A stretch of DNA of 64,000 bases, from positions 930,001 to 994,000 of the forward strand of contig JAPFFF010000013.1 of NCBI GenBank assembly GCA_039105265.1, written 5' to 3'. Each line of letters starts with the position of its first letter. The first letter of the stretch is position 1. A model generated the notes under the pieces. The model saw nothing but the letters and a program-made list of their open reading frames with translations. It was not told the DNA's origin and made no database searches. The position numbers and the translations under genes are program-made. The DNA comes from Tritrichomonas musculus. Lineage: Eukaryota; Parabasalia; Tritrichomonadida; Tritrichomonadidae. Below, piece by piece: positions 39,631 to 49,110 of the stretch.

Positions 39631-41190
39631 ATGGAATTCGAAAATGCATTCTTCAATACCAAAGATTACAAACTATTAAAAGAAAAGCTTGGTAAAGGTG
39701 CATTTGGTAGTGTCTACATTGCAGAAAACACCATTGATCATCAGCAATATGCCGCCAAAATTATCAATACAATATCAGGATTTGATGGAAGAGAGCAAAT
39801 GCTATTTCTTCGAGAATCGCTATTACTTCATAAACTTGATCATCCATCAATTGTTAAATTTATAGGCATTAACTTCAAATCTTTAAAAGATTCAGATGAA
39901 TTCAAGCCCACGATCATTACAGAATACCTCCCACACGGATCACTAAAGAACAACCTTGACAAAGAGAGAAGATCGCTTGCTGACCCCGATTGGAATCCGA
40001 CCAAGAAATATATTACGTTATTAGGTATTTCAGATGCGATGCGCTACTTACACGCGCACGGCATTGTCCACCGTGATCTGAAACCAGACAATGTTCTAAC
40101 AGACTCAAACTACTACCCTCGAGTTTGTGATTTCGGCCTTTCTCGCTGCTTCCCAGTTTCATTGACAAATTCCATGCAATTGACCATGACAGGTCAATTA
40201 GGTACTCCACTTTACATGGCTCCAGAAATTTTGAGAGGTGAAAAAAAATTTGGACCAGCAGTTGATGTGTTCGCTTTTGGAATCCTTGCGTATGAAATTG
40301 TTACCGGAAAAGTGCCATATTATGAACTAGGTGAAATTTCACCTTACATTTTGGCCAACAACGTGATGTCGGGCTATCGTCCGACGTTTCCTGATAACGT
40401 TCCTCCCAAGATGCGCAAACTGATTGAAAGTTGCTGGAGCCATGATCCAAGCGACCGTCCCTCGTTCGACGAAATCTTCGAGAAACTGTCGAGCGACTTC
40501 TCGTACTCGGAGGAGACGGTTGATGAAGACGAAGTTGGCGAGTACATCATCTCGCTGGAGGAAGGAAGGAAAGAAGACAGAGGGAAGTCAACTGAACAGT
40601 ACAGCCAGCTCATCAGCCTTCAGAAAGAAGTTGAAGAACTAAGAGAAAAGTGCCGCAGCCACGAAGTTCTCTTGTCAACAAATGATGACTTCATCAATGG
40701 ACTTAATTGCATCCACGGGAAAGACGCAGACATTACACGAGCAGTTTCCTCGCTTGAGCTGTCATCAGAAGGAGGCAACTGTTATGCATCGTACCTCCTC
40801 GGACTTCTGTACGAGAAAGGAGAATTGGTCAAAGGCGATTTTCACAAGTCACTCGGGTATTACGAAAAGTCAGGACAGCAAGGAAATCCAAGAGGATACA
40901 ACTATGTTGGGCTCATCTATGAAGAAGGAAGAGAGGTGGAACAGAGTTACAAGAAAGCAATTGAATACTACCAAAAAGCAGCCAGCCTGGGAAATGCAGA
41001 TGCAATGAACAGTCTAGGCCTTCTTTATGCACAAGGAAGAGAGGTGGAACAGAGTTATGAAAAAGCATTTGAATACTACAAGAAGGCAGCAGACCTCGGA
41101 AATGCTGATTCATTGATCAATCTTGGACGTCTTTATGAAAATGGAAAAGGAGTGGAACAGAATTATGAGAAAGCTGCTGAATGTTACTAG
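39631..41190 (+). CDS. Protein kinase with C-terminal Sel1 repeats, ended by an early TAG
   Basis: 519 residues to the stop. The kinase domain is at about 17-285: LGKGAFGSVYIAEN (glycine loop), Lys in YAAKII, HRDLKPDN (about 147), CDFGLS (about 167), MAPEIL (about 197), SDRPSFDE near its end, so all catalytic residues are present; TKL-like Ser/Thr kinase. An acidic linker and a coiled coil (about 300-355) lead to Sel1-type repeats of 36 residues (YYQKAASLGNADAMNSLGLL). A TAG at 41188 interrupts a repeat where neighbours have Gln (CAG), and the same frame then continues with further intact repeats to 42009 (next entry). Either the protein ends here with about four repeats, or the stop is a recent mutation, a sequencing error, or is read through. 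Confidence 0.85.
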   Translation: MEFENAFFNTKDYKLLKEKLGKGAFGSVYIAENTIDHQQYAAKIINTISGFDGREQMLFLRESLLLHKLDHPSIVKFIGINFKSLKDSDEFKPTIITEYLPHGSLKNNLDKERRSLADPDWNPTKKYITLLGISDAMRYLHAHGIVHRDLKPDNVLTDSNYYPRVCDFGLSRCFPVSLTNSMQLTMTGQLGTPLYMAPEILRGEKKFGPAVDVFAFGILAYEIVTGKVPYYELGEISPYILANNVMSGYRPTFPDNVPPKMRKLIESCWSHDPSDRPSFDEIFEKLSSDFSYSEETVDEDEVGEYIISLEEGRKEDRGKSTEQYSQLISLQKEVEELREKCRSHEVLLSTNDDFINGLNCIHGKDADITRAVSSLELSSEGGNCYASYLLGLLYEKGELVKGDFHKSLGYYEKSGQQGNPRGYNYVGLIYEEGREVEQSYKKAIEYYQKAASLGNADAMNSLGLLYAQGREVEQSYEKAFEYYKKAADLGNADSLINLGRLYENGKGVEQNYEKAAECY

Positions 41191-42009
41191 AAAGTAGCCG
41201 ACCTTGGAAATGCAAGTGCAATGAACAGTCTGGGCGTTCTCTATACACTAAGAACAGGAATGGAAAAGAACTACGAGAAAGCAATTGAATACTTCCAGAA
41301 AGCAGCCGATCTCGGAAATGCAAATGCAATGAACAATCTAGGCCGTCTTTATGAAAAAGGACGAGGAGTGGAACAGAGTTACGATAAAGCAATTGAATAC
41401 TACGATAAAGCCGCAGATCTAGGAAATACGAAATCAATGAACAATTTAGGCTTTCTTTACATAGAAGGAAGAGGAGTGGAACAGAATTTTGATATAGCAA
41501 TTGAATACTTCCAAAAATCAGCCGACTTCGGAAATGCAGATGCGATGATCAATCTAGGCCGTCTTTATGAAAAAGGAAGAGGAGTTAAACAGAGTTACGA
41601 TAAAGCAATTGAATACTTCCAAAAAGCAGCAGATCTCGGAAATGCAGACGCAATGAACAATCTAGGTCTTCTTTATTCAAAAGGAAAAGGAGTGGAACAG
41701 AGTTACAAGAAAGCAATTGAATACTTCCAAAAAGCAGCCGATCTCGGAGATGTAGATGCAATGAACAATCTAGGTCTTCTTTATTCGCAAGGAAGAGGAG
41801 TGGAACAGAGTTATGAAAAAGCAATTGAATACTACGAGAAAGCAGCCAGCCTGGGAAACGCAAAGGCAATGAACAATCTAGGCCTTCTTTATGCACAAGG
41901 AAAAGGAGTGGAACAGAATTACAAGAAAGCAATTGAATACTTCCAAAAAGCAGCCGATCTCGGAAATACAGATGCAATAGAAAACATGAAAAAATTAAAT
42001 AAAAAATGA
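41191..42009 (+). pseudogene. Continuation of the Sel1 repeats downstream of the TAG
   Basis: In the same frame as the kinase gene, with no frame change, seven or more 36-residue Sel1 repeats follow (AIEYFQKAADLGNADAMNNL, LYEKGRGVEQSYDK), ending NMKKLNKK at 42009. The first ATG after the stop is at 41221. With no promoter or signal of its own it is best read as the separated 3' part of the kinase gene; independent expression from 41221 is possible but unsupported. The repeats are highly alike at DNA level (108-bp unit), so length variation by unequal exchange is expected. Confidence 0.7.
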
Positions 42010-42191
42010 ATACCACCACTTTCATCCAGAAAAGTTGCACACATGACTAAAAGCTTTTTTTATTTATTTATTTATTTTCTGTGTTGTCATGATATTCAAT
42101 AGAGTTTTTTTTCTTATTTTTATAATTTTGTTATAAAAATAGTTTATTAATTTTATACTGAAGGAACAATCACCATCTCACTAGGAAGGCA
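42010..42191. other. 3' region of the kinase/Sel1 gene
   Basis: TTTATTTATTTATTTAT microsatellite near 42058; nothing else recognised. Confidence 0.4.
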
Positions 42192-42415
42192 TTATGGTTC
42201 TTTCATAAGCTCATAAAATGTCAATCCTTCATAATTTTTCACGTCCCACTTAGCGCCAAGCTTCAGCAAGAATCCTATTGTCATCTCGCTTTTCACCTTG
42301 CCAGCATAATGAAGTGGTGTCTCCTTGAACCGGTATTTGCTTCAAATTCTACTGGTATTTGCAAATCTCTGATATAATCATATTCTTTCATCACAATTTT
42401 ATTTCTTTTATTCAT
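42192..42415 (-). pseudogene. C-terminal scrap of an ankyrin-repeat gene
   Basis: On the minus strand MKEYDYIRDLQIPVEFEANT is followed, in another frame, by KETPLHYAGKVKSEMTIGFL, then LLKLGAKWDVKNYEG and the stop after LMKEP. TPLHYA..K and LLKLGA are an unmistakable ankyrin repeat. A frame change separates the two parts and the rest of the gene is absent. The patch is richer in GC than the flanks. Confidence 0.75.
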
Positions 42416-43461
42416 TTTACAAATATCTAGACCGTTATTTAAAACGTTTTTTTCAATTTTTAATTGATTCCTATTTATCTTAAAATCAAGTTAATATATT
42501 GAGAGTTTTAACTTAAATATAAATATTTTTATTTATGTATTATTATAATAATTATATATATTGTTTTATAAAAATAACAATATTTATAAATTGTAATTAT
42601 TTTTTTTTAAATTTATCTATTTAATAATTTCTTATTAATGTTAAGTTTTGTTTCATATGTTATATTCTTTATTAAAAAAATTCTATATCTTTTAAATATT
42701 AATATATAAATGCATTTAAATATCAAAAAAATTGAAAATATATCTCAAATAATTGAATAAATTATAAAAAAATTCAAATAAAAAATTTTGAAATAAAAAT
42801 AAATTTATATTACCCATATCGATGATATCGTGCATTCAATTTTGTGGGGATTTTTTTGTCAAAAATTTTTTCTCAATTTCTCAGAATTTTATCTCCATTT
42901 TTCTGAGATGAAAAAAAAAATTCTCTCAAATAAATGACAATTCTTTTTTTCTCTCAATATATTGAGAAAAATTTATTAAAAATTTTAAAATTGTGAGAGA
43001 TTAAATATATGTACGTTAAATTTTCAATTATCTGTTAATAAATTGCTTTTTTCTCTATTTGCGATTATTTTTGACGAAAGATATTATAACAAATAAAAAT
43101 TTAAGCTTATACGATTACTTTGAACATATTTTCTCCCATTTTTAGCAAATTCAAATTCATCAATTATTTAATATATTGCAAATATTATTACCATCAATTT
43201 CTCAGAAGTCAACAATTTCAAGAATATATGATGTAAACCTGATGCTCTTCTTAAACGAACAAAAAAAAAGAGACTGTTTTTTCGTCTTATCAAAAAGTTT
43301 CACATTTTTTCTAAAAATTTCACTTTTTTTCTAAAAATATAAAGGATTGACTGAATTAATTAGGATAAATCAACTCTATAGAAAGAGAACTTTTCAAATG
43401 TTACAAAATTTCATCATAGTCATTTTCGTACAAATAATAATCTTCTTCTAACTACTTATGC
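42416..43461. other. AT-rich intergenic DNA before the Polinton
   Basis: No gene seen. A short palindrome-rich patch of TCTGAGA/TCTCAGA and CTCTCAA words lies at about 42880-43000. Base composition changes abruptly near 43450. Confidence 0.5.
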
Positions 43462-43500
43462 TAAGCAGGGTTCCGCGACTACGTCACTTCACCCTGCTTA
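43462..43500. repeat. Hairpin at the left end of the Polinton
   Basis: 10-bp perfect arms TAAGCAGGGT (43462-43471) and ACCCTGCTTA (43491-43500) around a 19-base loop containing CGCGAC and TACGTCA. It lies at the composition boundary, so it is probably part of the terminal repeat. Confidence 0.6.
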
Positions 43501-43612
43501 AAGTTGTAACACCCTCTCACAACACAACAACTCAGTCAAAATCACGACCTAACTTAAGATACAACCTATTATAGCAACCATACTTTTTTATTTCATCTTA
43601 TTTTTATTTACC

Positions 43613-43936
43613 ATGCAAATGTCAACTGGTTACTATGAACATGAAGCTGACTTCGAGTGTGATCCAATTGAAGAGTATATATTCCCACCTGATATCAAAC
43701 GAATCATCTCGCATGGTAATCATACGTTTCATAGACGATTATATTTCTTCAGTCCTAGCACTAGACGTGTATATAGGTTCTCGTCTTATGAATATGGCGT
43801 GGGAACGTACTTAACACCAGGTAAAAAATACAACTTGATATCCGATGATAACAAACATGATGCTTTGTATATTAGTGATAGGCTATTAAAACGAACTGCA
43901 AATATGACTAAGATTATATTACCTAAAATGAAGTAA
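43613..43936 (+). CDS. Small Polinton protein, unknown
   Basis: 107 residues, beginning MQMSTGYYEHEADFECDP. Aromatic- and charge-rich, with no recognised domain, signal or membrane helix. It is the first gene inside the left end, 86 bases before the polymerase gene and on the same strand. Position suggests an early, non-structural role; that is inference. The second Met (residue 3, ATGTCAAC) could be the true start, as the same CAAATGTCAA context precedes the small gene at 48858. Confidence 0.6.
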   Translation: MQMSTGYYEHEADFECDPIEEYIFPPDIKRIISHGNHTFHRRLYFFSPSTRRVYRFSSYEYGVGTYLTPGKKYNLISDDNKHDALYISDRLLKRTANMTKIILPKMK

Positions 43937-44021
43937 CGTTATTTTTCATTTCAAAACACACCCATCAATAATTAATATATCAACATATATTTTTAGCGTG
44001 CCTATTTTTGTTGCCATTTAA

Positions 44022-47000
44022 ATGGCTATCTACTATTTACTCGACGACAATAACGATGTTGTTATGCTCATATTAGAAGGCGATGATATGTATATATACA
44101 TTGATGATGGTATTGAGTTTGTTATTGATGACGATGATAATGCACCATGCACAATCACATCTCCATCCATGATTATTAGCACCCTACAAATGATTGACGA
44201 TGACCAATTCATTGACTCACTTATGAATATCGATGCAGGTTACACATCCAAAACTGCTGAACGCATTCGTTATGAAGAGAACGTTCACGACACAGCTAAG
44301 TATCAACGTGAGATGAAACGTATGATGACTGCTATTAAAAGGCATGAAACATTTGAGGTTGACATTAATGATGATGATGAAACACGATATGCATTCACAC
44401 AAGTGTTGAGATACATACGTAAGAACAAATCAACTATGCCTAAACCAGTTGTATTAGGATACCCTCTTGAAGGCAGTCCAAAAGCATTCCCATTAAACAA
44501 TGAGTTAGCTATTGAAACAGCGATTAGTGCAATCCTTGGTGAAGTCACAGTTGAATCATTTGGTTCTGACACTGATCCTACGTTAATTGGTTTAGATTAC
44601 ATACCAGTTAGGTTTGTCATTAGGTTCATTACTATGTCTAAGCATGATGGCAAGATAACATTCTATGAGAAGATTGATGGTGAATATAATGAACTCACTT
44701 CAGTTGATGCATTTCGTGCTGCTTATGAAGGTGCATTCTTTCCATATGTTAACCTCATTCCATCGCTTGACTTAACACGTTATCAGATATACCATGAGGT
44801 TGATGCTAAAAACTATACTGACAACTGCTTCGTATATGCATGCATCCAGTCAGGTGTATTCACTGATGATGAGATTGACAAGTTACGTGGCATGATGCGA
44901 ACACGTTCAGTACCTAACAAGAAAATACTTAAGATTGCAATCAACATGCAATGCCACTTCGTTGTGTATCGATTTGATGCAAGTAGAGAGTCTAGACACC
45001 GCAAACAGCCAAGTGTAAACACACGTAAGAATGCTGATGTTAAATCTGATAGAGAGGTTAAGTTGCTTCTTTACAAAGGCCACTTCATGATAGATAACAA
45101 TGAGATATTACCCATTACTACATATTACATCAAACATAGGGATGAACTTGATGTTAAATTTGCAGATCGACCATTGAATGAAAGGCAATTGATAACGAAT
45201 AACCGAGGTGATACTTCAAATGGTGCACCTATGTTGTCAGTCATGGAAACTATGTTTGAATGCAATTACTTCCGTGAGATTAATCAATGTGAACAAAACA
45301 TACTAACAACATGTGAATTTGATAACCACTTGAATGATTACATTGAACTCGACTATATTGAAACGTTATGTTGTCAAGAAGAAGAATCTAAAGCCAAACG
45401 TATTACGCCATGGACAAGGGTTTACTACGCTGACTTCGAGACAGACGTAACGGTATCACCACACCGTCCATACTTGTGTTGTAGGTTTGATGGTAGAGGC
45501 TTTATTGATTACACTGGTGATGACATTGCAAAGCGATTCTTAGATGATTTATGCAACCATTCATTAACTTACTTCCATAACCTTAAGTATGATGCTTGCT
45601 TCTTCATCAATGAACCAGGTTGGAATGTTCATGTTACACAACGTACTGGTACACTCTTGCAAGTAGTCATGGAACGACCTATAACGATATACAACAAACG
45701 TAAAGGTGAATATGAAGATGTCATCAAGCGTTTAACATTCCGTAACAGTTACTCACTCATACCAGCGCCACTATCACAGTTCGGTAATATGTTCAACCTC
45801 ACATGTCATAAAGAAATCATGCCATATAAACTCTACACTGAAGCTAACATCAAACGTAAGGTGATACCATTCGATGAATTCAAAGATCAATATCGTAATG
45901 AACACATTGATGATATGACATTAGATGAACTTGCACAAGATTGCAAGCAGCTACTCAACAATGCACGACACGCTAATAGGTTATTCGAATACACATACAA
46001 TGAATCCACACACATGATTGACATAATGAAGTACGCTATGTTCTACTGCCGTGCAGATTGCTACACACTCATGAAAGGCTTACTTAAGTTTGATCATGAT
46101 CTTAATGAAGTGTTCAACAATGCTAAGAGTAAATTCCCCGGCATTAACCAGTACATATCAATCAGCGCGATAGGTTATGACTTCGCACGTACATACGGTT
46201 GCTTCAAAGCCTGTTTCAAACTATCAGGTAAGCCACAGAACTTCATCCAACGTTGTGTAAGTGGTGGTAGAACAATGACAGCTAACAATGAGAAGCAATA
46301 TGTTGAAGGTAAGATACAGGACTTCGATGAAGTCAGCTTATATCCATCTGCAATGTCGATCATGCCAGGCATACCAAAGGGTAAACCACAAGTTATACCA
46401 TCAAACATAACTCACGATCAACTCATGTGTTATGATACGTTCTTCATTGAGATCAACATCAAACGATTAACACCTAAATCAAAGTATCCATATAGGTTCG
46501 GTCAAGTATTCATACGTAATGAAGCTGGTACTAAACTGTTTTGCAACCAACCAGTTGACCACTTCTACATTGACAAGATTGGTTTGATTGATTTGATTGC
46601 AGCTTATGATGTTGAATATGAATTCATACGTGGTTATTACTTCAATGATGGTTTCAACACACTCATCAATGACTTCATCAAAACGCTCTTCAACTTGAGA
46701 GTGACATACAAGCGTGAACATAACCCACTTGAGAAGACCATCAAGTTGCTACTCAACTCAATCTATGGCAAGTCGATATTAAAGCCAATCACAGATGAAG
46801 TTAAGATCGTTAACAATGATGATGTCATACCATACATATATCGCAACTATAACTATATCAAAGAGGTTGTCACCAATGACAATACTAAGGCATTCATTAA
46901 GGTAATCAAACCAATCAATGACCACTACAACCTACCACAGTTTGGTGCGACAGTGTTATCATGGAGTAAGCACATCATGAATCAAGTCATGACACTCGCT

Positions 47001-47462
47001 GAACAGAATGACATAGCGATATACTACCAAGATACTGATAGCATGCACTTAAATGAAGATGATGTTGATAAGTTAGCTGCATTATTCAAAGCAACATATG
47101 GTAAAGAGTTAATTGGCAGTGATATGACACAGTTTCATTGTGACTTCGATTCATTCCCTGGTGCAGTTGGTAAGATCCACTCACGTAAGCTCATTGCATT
47201 GGGTAAGAAGTCATATCTCGATATACTCGTTGATGAGAACGGCAAAGAAGGTTACCACATCAGAATGAAATCTATACCCAATCAATGCATCTACAACAAG
47301 TGCAAACGCATGAACATCACTGTTGAAGAACTGTATGAACGTATGTATCATGGTGAAGCAATCACTTTTGACTTAACTGATGGTTGCAACTGCTTCCGAA
47401 AAACAAAGTCATTTCAACAAATAACACTACCCCAATTTACCAGGACAGTTCAATTCAAGTAA
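44022..47462 (+). CDS. polB: Protein-primed family B DNA polymerase of the Polinton
   Basis: Replicates the element. 1,146 residues. The N-terminal part (1 to about 450) is family-specific and contains DNCFVYACIQSG and later LLLYKGHFMID. The proofreading exonuclease follows: ADFET (about 469), YFHNLKYDACFF, and AMFYCRADCYTLMKG. The polymerase part has DFDEVSLYPSAM (motif A, about 766), LLLNSIYGKS (motif B, about 908), YQDTDSMHL (motif C, about 1002) and GKKSYLDIL (KxY). It ends 64 bases before the next gene on the same strand. Polinton polymerases belong to the protein-primed group, so a terminal protein is expected but was not identified separately. Confidence 0.95.
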   Translation: MAIYYLLDDNNDVVMLILEGDDMYIYIDDGIEFVIDDDDNAPCTITSPSMIISTLQMIDDDQFIDSLMNIDAGYTSKTAERIRYEENVHDTAKYQREMKRMMTAIKRHETFEVDINDDDETRYAFTQVLRYIRKNKSTMPKPVVLGYPLEGSPKAFPLNNELAIETAISAILGEVTVESFGSDTDPTLIGLDYIPVRFVIRFITMSKHDGKITFYEKIDGEYNELTSVDAFRAAYEGAFFPYVNLIPSLDLTRYQIYHEVDAKNYTDNCFVYACIQSGVFTDDEIDKLRGMMRTRSVPNKKILKIAINMQCHFVVYRFDASRESRHRKQPSVNTRKNADVKSDREVKLLLYKGHFMIDNNEILPITTYYIKHRDELDVKFADRPLNERQLITNNRGDTSNGAPMLSVMETMFECNYFREINQCEQNILTTCEFDNHLNDYIELDYIETLCCQEEESKAKRITPWTRVYYADFETDVTVSPHRPYLCCRFDGRGFIDYTGDDIAKRFLDDLCNHSLTYFHNLKYDACFFINEPGWNVHVTQRTGTLLQVVMERPITIYNKRKGEYEDVIKRLTFRNSYSLIPAPLSQFGNMFNLTCHKEIMPYKLYTEANIKRKVIPFDEFKDQYRNEHIDDMTLDELAQDCKQLLNNARHANRLFEYTYNESTHMIDIMKYAMFYCRADCYTLMKGLLKFDHDLNEVFNNAKSKFPGINQYISISAIGYDFARTYGCFKACFKLSGKPQNFIQRCVSGGRTMTANNEKQYVEGKIQDFDEVSLYPSAMSIMPGIPKGKPQVIPSNITHDQLMCYDTFFIEINIKRLTPKSKYPYRFGQVFIRNEAGTKLFCNQPVDHFYIDKIGLIDLIAAYDVEYEFIRGYYFNDGFNTLINDFIKTLFNLRVTYKREHNPLEKTIKLLLNSIYGKSILKPITDEVKIVNNDDVIPYIYRNYNYIKEVVTNDNTKAFIKVIKPINDHYNLPQFGATVLSWSKHIMNQVMTLAEQNDIAIYYQDTDSMHLNEDDVDKLAALFKATYGKELIGSDMTQFHCDFDSFPGAVGKIHSRKLIALGKKSYLDILVDENGKEGYHIRMKSIPNQCIYNKCKRMNITVEELYERMYHGEAITFDLTDGCNCFRKTKSFQQITLPQFTRTVQFK

Positions 47463-47526
47463 CACTACATTAATTCAATTTAACAACACGTTTTTTACCC
47501 ATGTTATTTTTATTCACACACAAACA

Positions 47527-47979
47527 ATGTCAGTTACTAGCTTCGTTGAAACAATCAAACCAACTAATGATGATATGTTAATTGTCTACCTTGATAGTAA
47601 GATATACCCTATTGAATTTGGCATTAGTGTACGACCATTATTAGTCATCGATGGTAACAGAACCATTGATATGAATGGGTTGATTAACATATTTGGTAAG
47701 GTACCATACATAACTGTACGTGAGAATCGTTATCGAACCATTTATCGTAATCCAATGCTGTTGACCATTGACCTAACACCACGTCAGTTTGTATCAGACA
47801 ACAATGAAAGTCATACCTATTACAAATACTACATTGACAAGTTATGCTTACGTCATGAGTTGAAACGTTATGAATCAATCTATGCCAAAGCAAATGATGC
47901 CATCAATGAATTTAGAAGTAAACTCAATGAGCAGAACTCAGTTGAAGCATTTAGAAACGCTATTGATGATACAGTTTAA
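47527..47979 (+). CDS. Polinton protein of unknown function, 150 residues
   Basis: Starts MSVTSFVETIKPTNDDMLIV. Beta-rich first half and a helical, charged second half ending AFRNAIDDTV. No recognised domain. It follows the polymerase gene on the same strand with a 64-base gap, and a 24-bp-period minisatellite begins right after its stop. Confidence 0.6.
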   Translation: MSVTSFVETIKPTNDDMLIVYLDSKIYPIEFGISVRPLLVIDGNRTIDMNGLINIFGKVPYITVRENRYRTIYRNPMLLTIDLTPRQFVSDNNESHTYYKYYIDKLCLRHELKRYESIYAKANDAINEFRSKLNEQNSVEAFRNAIDDTV

Positions 47980-48005
47980 ACGATTCATTTTTGGTTACCA
48001 ACTCA

Positions 48006-48330
48006 ATGCTCACATTAACTGATACACTACGTTATGCATTGACTGATGCACTACGTTATGCATTGACTGATGCACTATGTTATGCATTGACTGATGCACT
48101 ATGTTATGCATTGACTGATGCACTATGTTACGCATTAACTGATGCACTATGTTACGCATTAACTGATGCACTATGTTATGCATTAAGTGATGCACTATGT
48201 TATGCATTAAGTGATGCACTATGCTATACATTAAGTGATGCACTATGCTATACATTAAGTGATGCACTATGTTATACATTAAGTGATGCACTACGTTATA
48301 CATTAAGTGATACACTATGCTATACATTAA
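48006..48330. repeat. Minisatellite, 24-bp period, about 13 units
   Basis: Unit close to ACTGATGCACTATGTTATGC plus four bases (ATTA). It is open in several frames on both strands (for example DALCYALT repeated), which is a consequence of a period divisible by three; no gene is called. It grades from CATTGACTGA units to CATTAAGTGA units, showing stepwise spread of variants. Confidence 0.9.
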
Positions 48331-48633
48331 ATGTACAGTCACACACATCATTCAACACGTCATGCAAACGCAAAAACAAAAGTGCAAAAACCAACCGTCT
48401 TCTTGAGTGTGTTATGCATTCGATGAGGAATCAACATACGTACCCGGGATTGTACATCAACCCCTCACAGGAAAGGAACTACACACACTATGGTTGGGGA
48501 ACGTGATTTAACACGTTCATTACTAGGATACACCTACCGGTAGATGCTTTCGTGTTACACATATCACAAGCAATGGCTTACCTTAGGTGTTGATTCGCTA
48601 CAGGCTCCATCACAAGTGTGATAAAATAACACG

Positions 48634-48722
48634 AAAAATCGGTACTGCTATGAATCGAACTCATGCCTGCCGCCGAAGCTGGGAGACATGCTTCATGACT
48701 CAACCACTGTACCACGTCTGGC
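48634..48722 (-). ncRNA. tRNA-like Pol III candidate inside the Polinton
   Basis: On the minus strand TGGTACAGTGG (48714-48704) fits the Pol III box A, AGTTCGATTCA (48661-48651) fits box B at tRNA-like distance, and TTTTT (48638-48634) follows as a possible terminator. A perfect five-pair stem GAAGC/GCTTC lies where an anticodon stem would be, but the loop is ten bases, the T stem is weak and no clean acceptor stem was found. It is therefore a decayed tRNA, a tRNA-like RNA, or chance. Confidence 0.35.
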
Positions 48723-48857
48723 CAGACACTAAGTAGTTGCAATATGATATTTAAATCATTCCCACTACATTACATAATGCATTACGTAATAAGCACATAA
48801 AATTTTTCATTTATGTTTCATATCACATTTCATAATATGATTTTTATCTCATTGCAA

Positions 48858-49103
48858 ATGTCAAACATCAACACTGAATTGTTTAACGATACAGCTGTAG
48901 TTAAATCACTTAAATCAAAGCAGGGTATTGTTAATGAACCTAAAAAGCGTGGTCGTAAAAAGCTTTACCTCACTGATGAAGAACGTATCAATGCTAGAAG
49001 GCAACAACAAAAGCAATACCGTGAACGTAAAAAGCAAGAGCTCATTGAGTTGCGTGCATTTAAGGCTAACATAACAACCAACATTAGTGCAGAACAAAAA
49101 TAG
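48858..49103 (+). CDS. Small basic protein of the Polinton
   Basis: 81 residues from ATG 48858 (an upstream in-frame ATG at 48813 would add 15). Central basic block PKKRGRKKLYLTDEERINAR followed by a helix rich in Gln, Arg and Lys and ending in a Leu/Ile pattern, similar in feel to AT-hook plus basic-helix DNA-binding proteins common in large DNA viruses. It probably binds nucleic acid. It converges with the minus-strand gene at 49111 with seven bases between. Confidence 0.6.
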   Translation: MSNINTELFNDTAVVKSLKSKQGIVNEPKKRGRKKLYLTDEERINARRQQQKQYRERKKQELIELRAFKANITTNISAEQK

Positions 49104-49110
49104 ATCATTT

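Noticed and set aside
47991-48506. 171-residue frame of repeated DALCYALT units
   Set aside because: It is the translation of a 24-bp minisatellite that is open on both strands; no start context or conserved domain.
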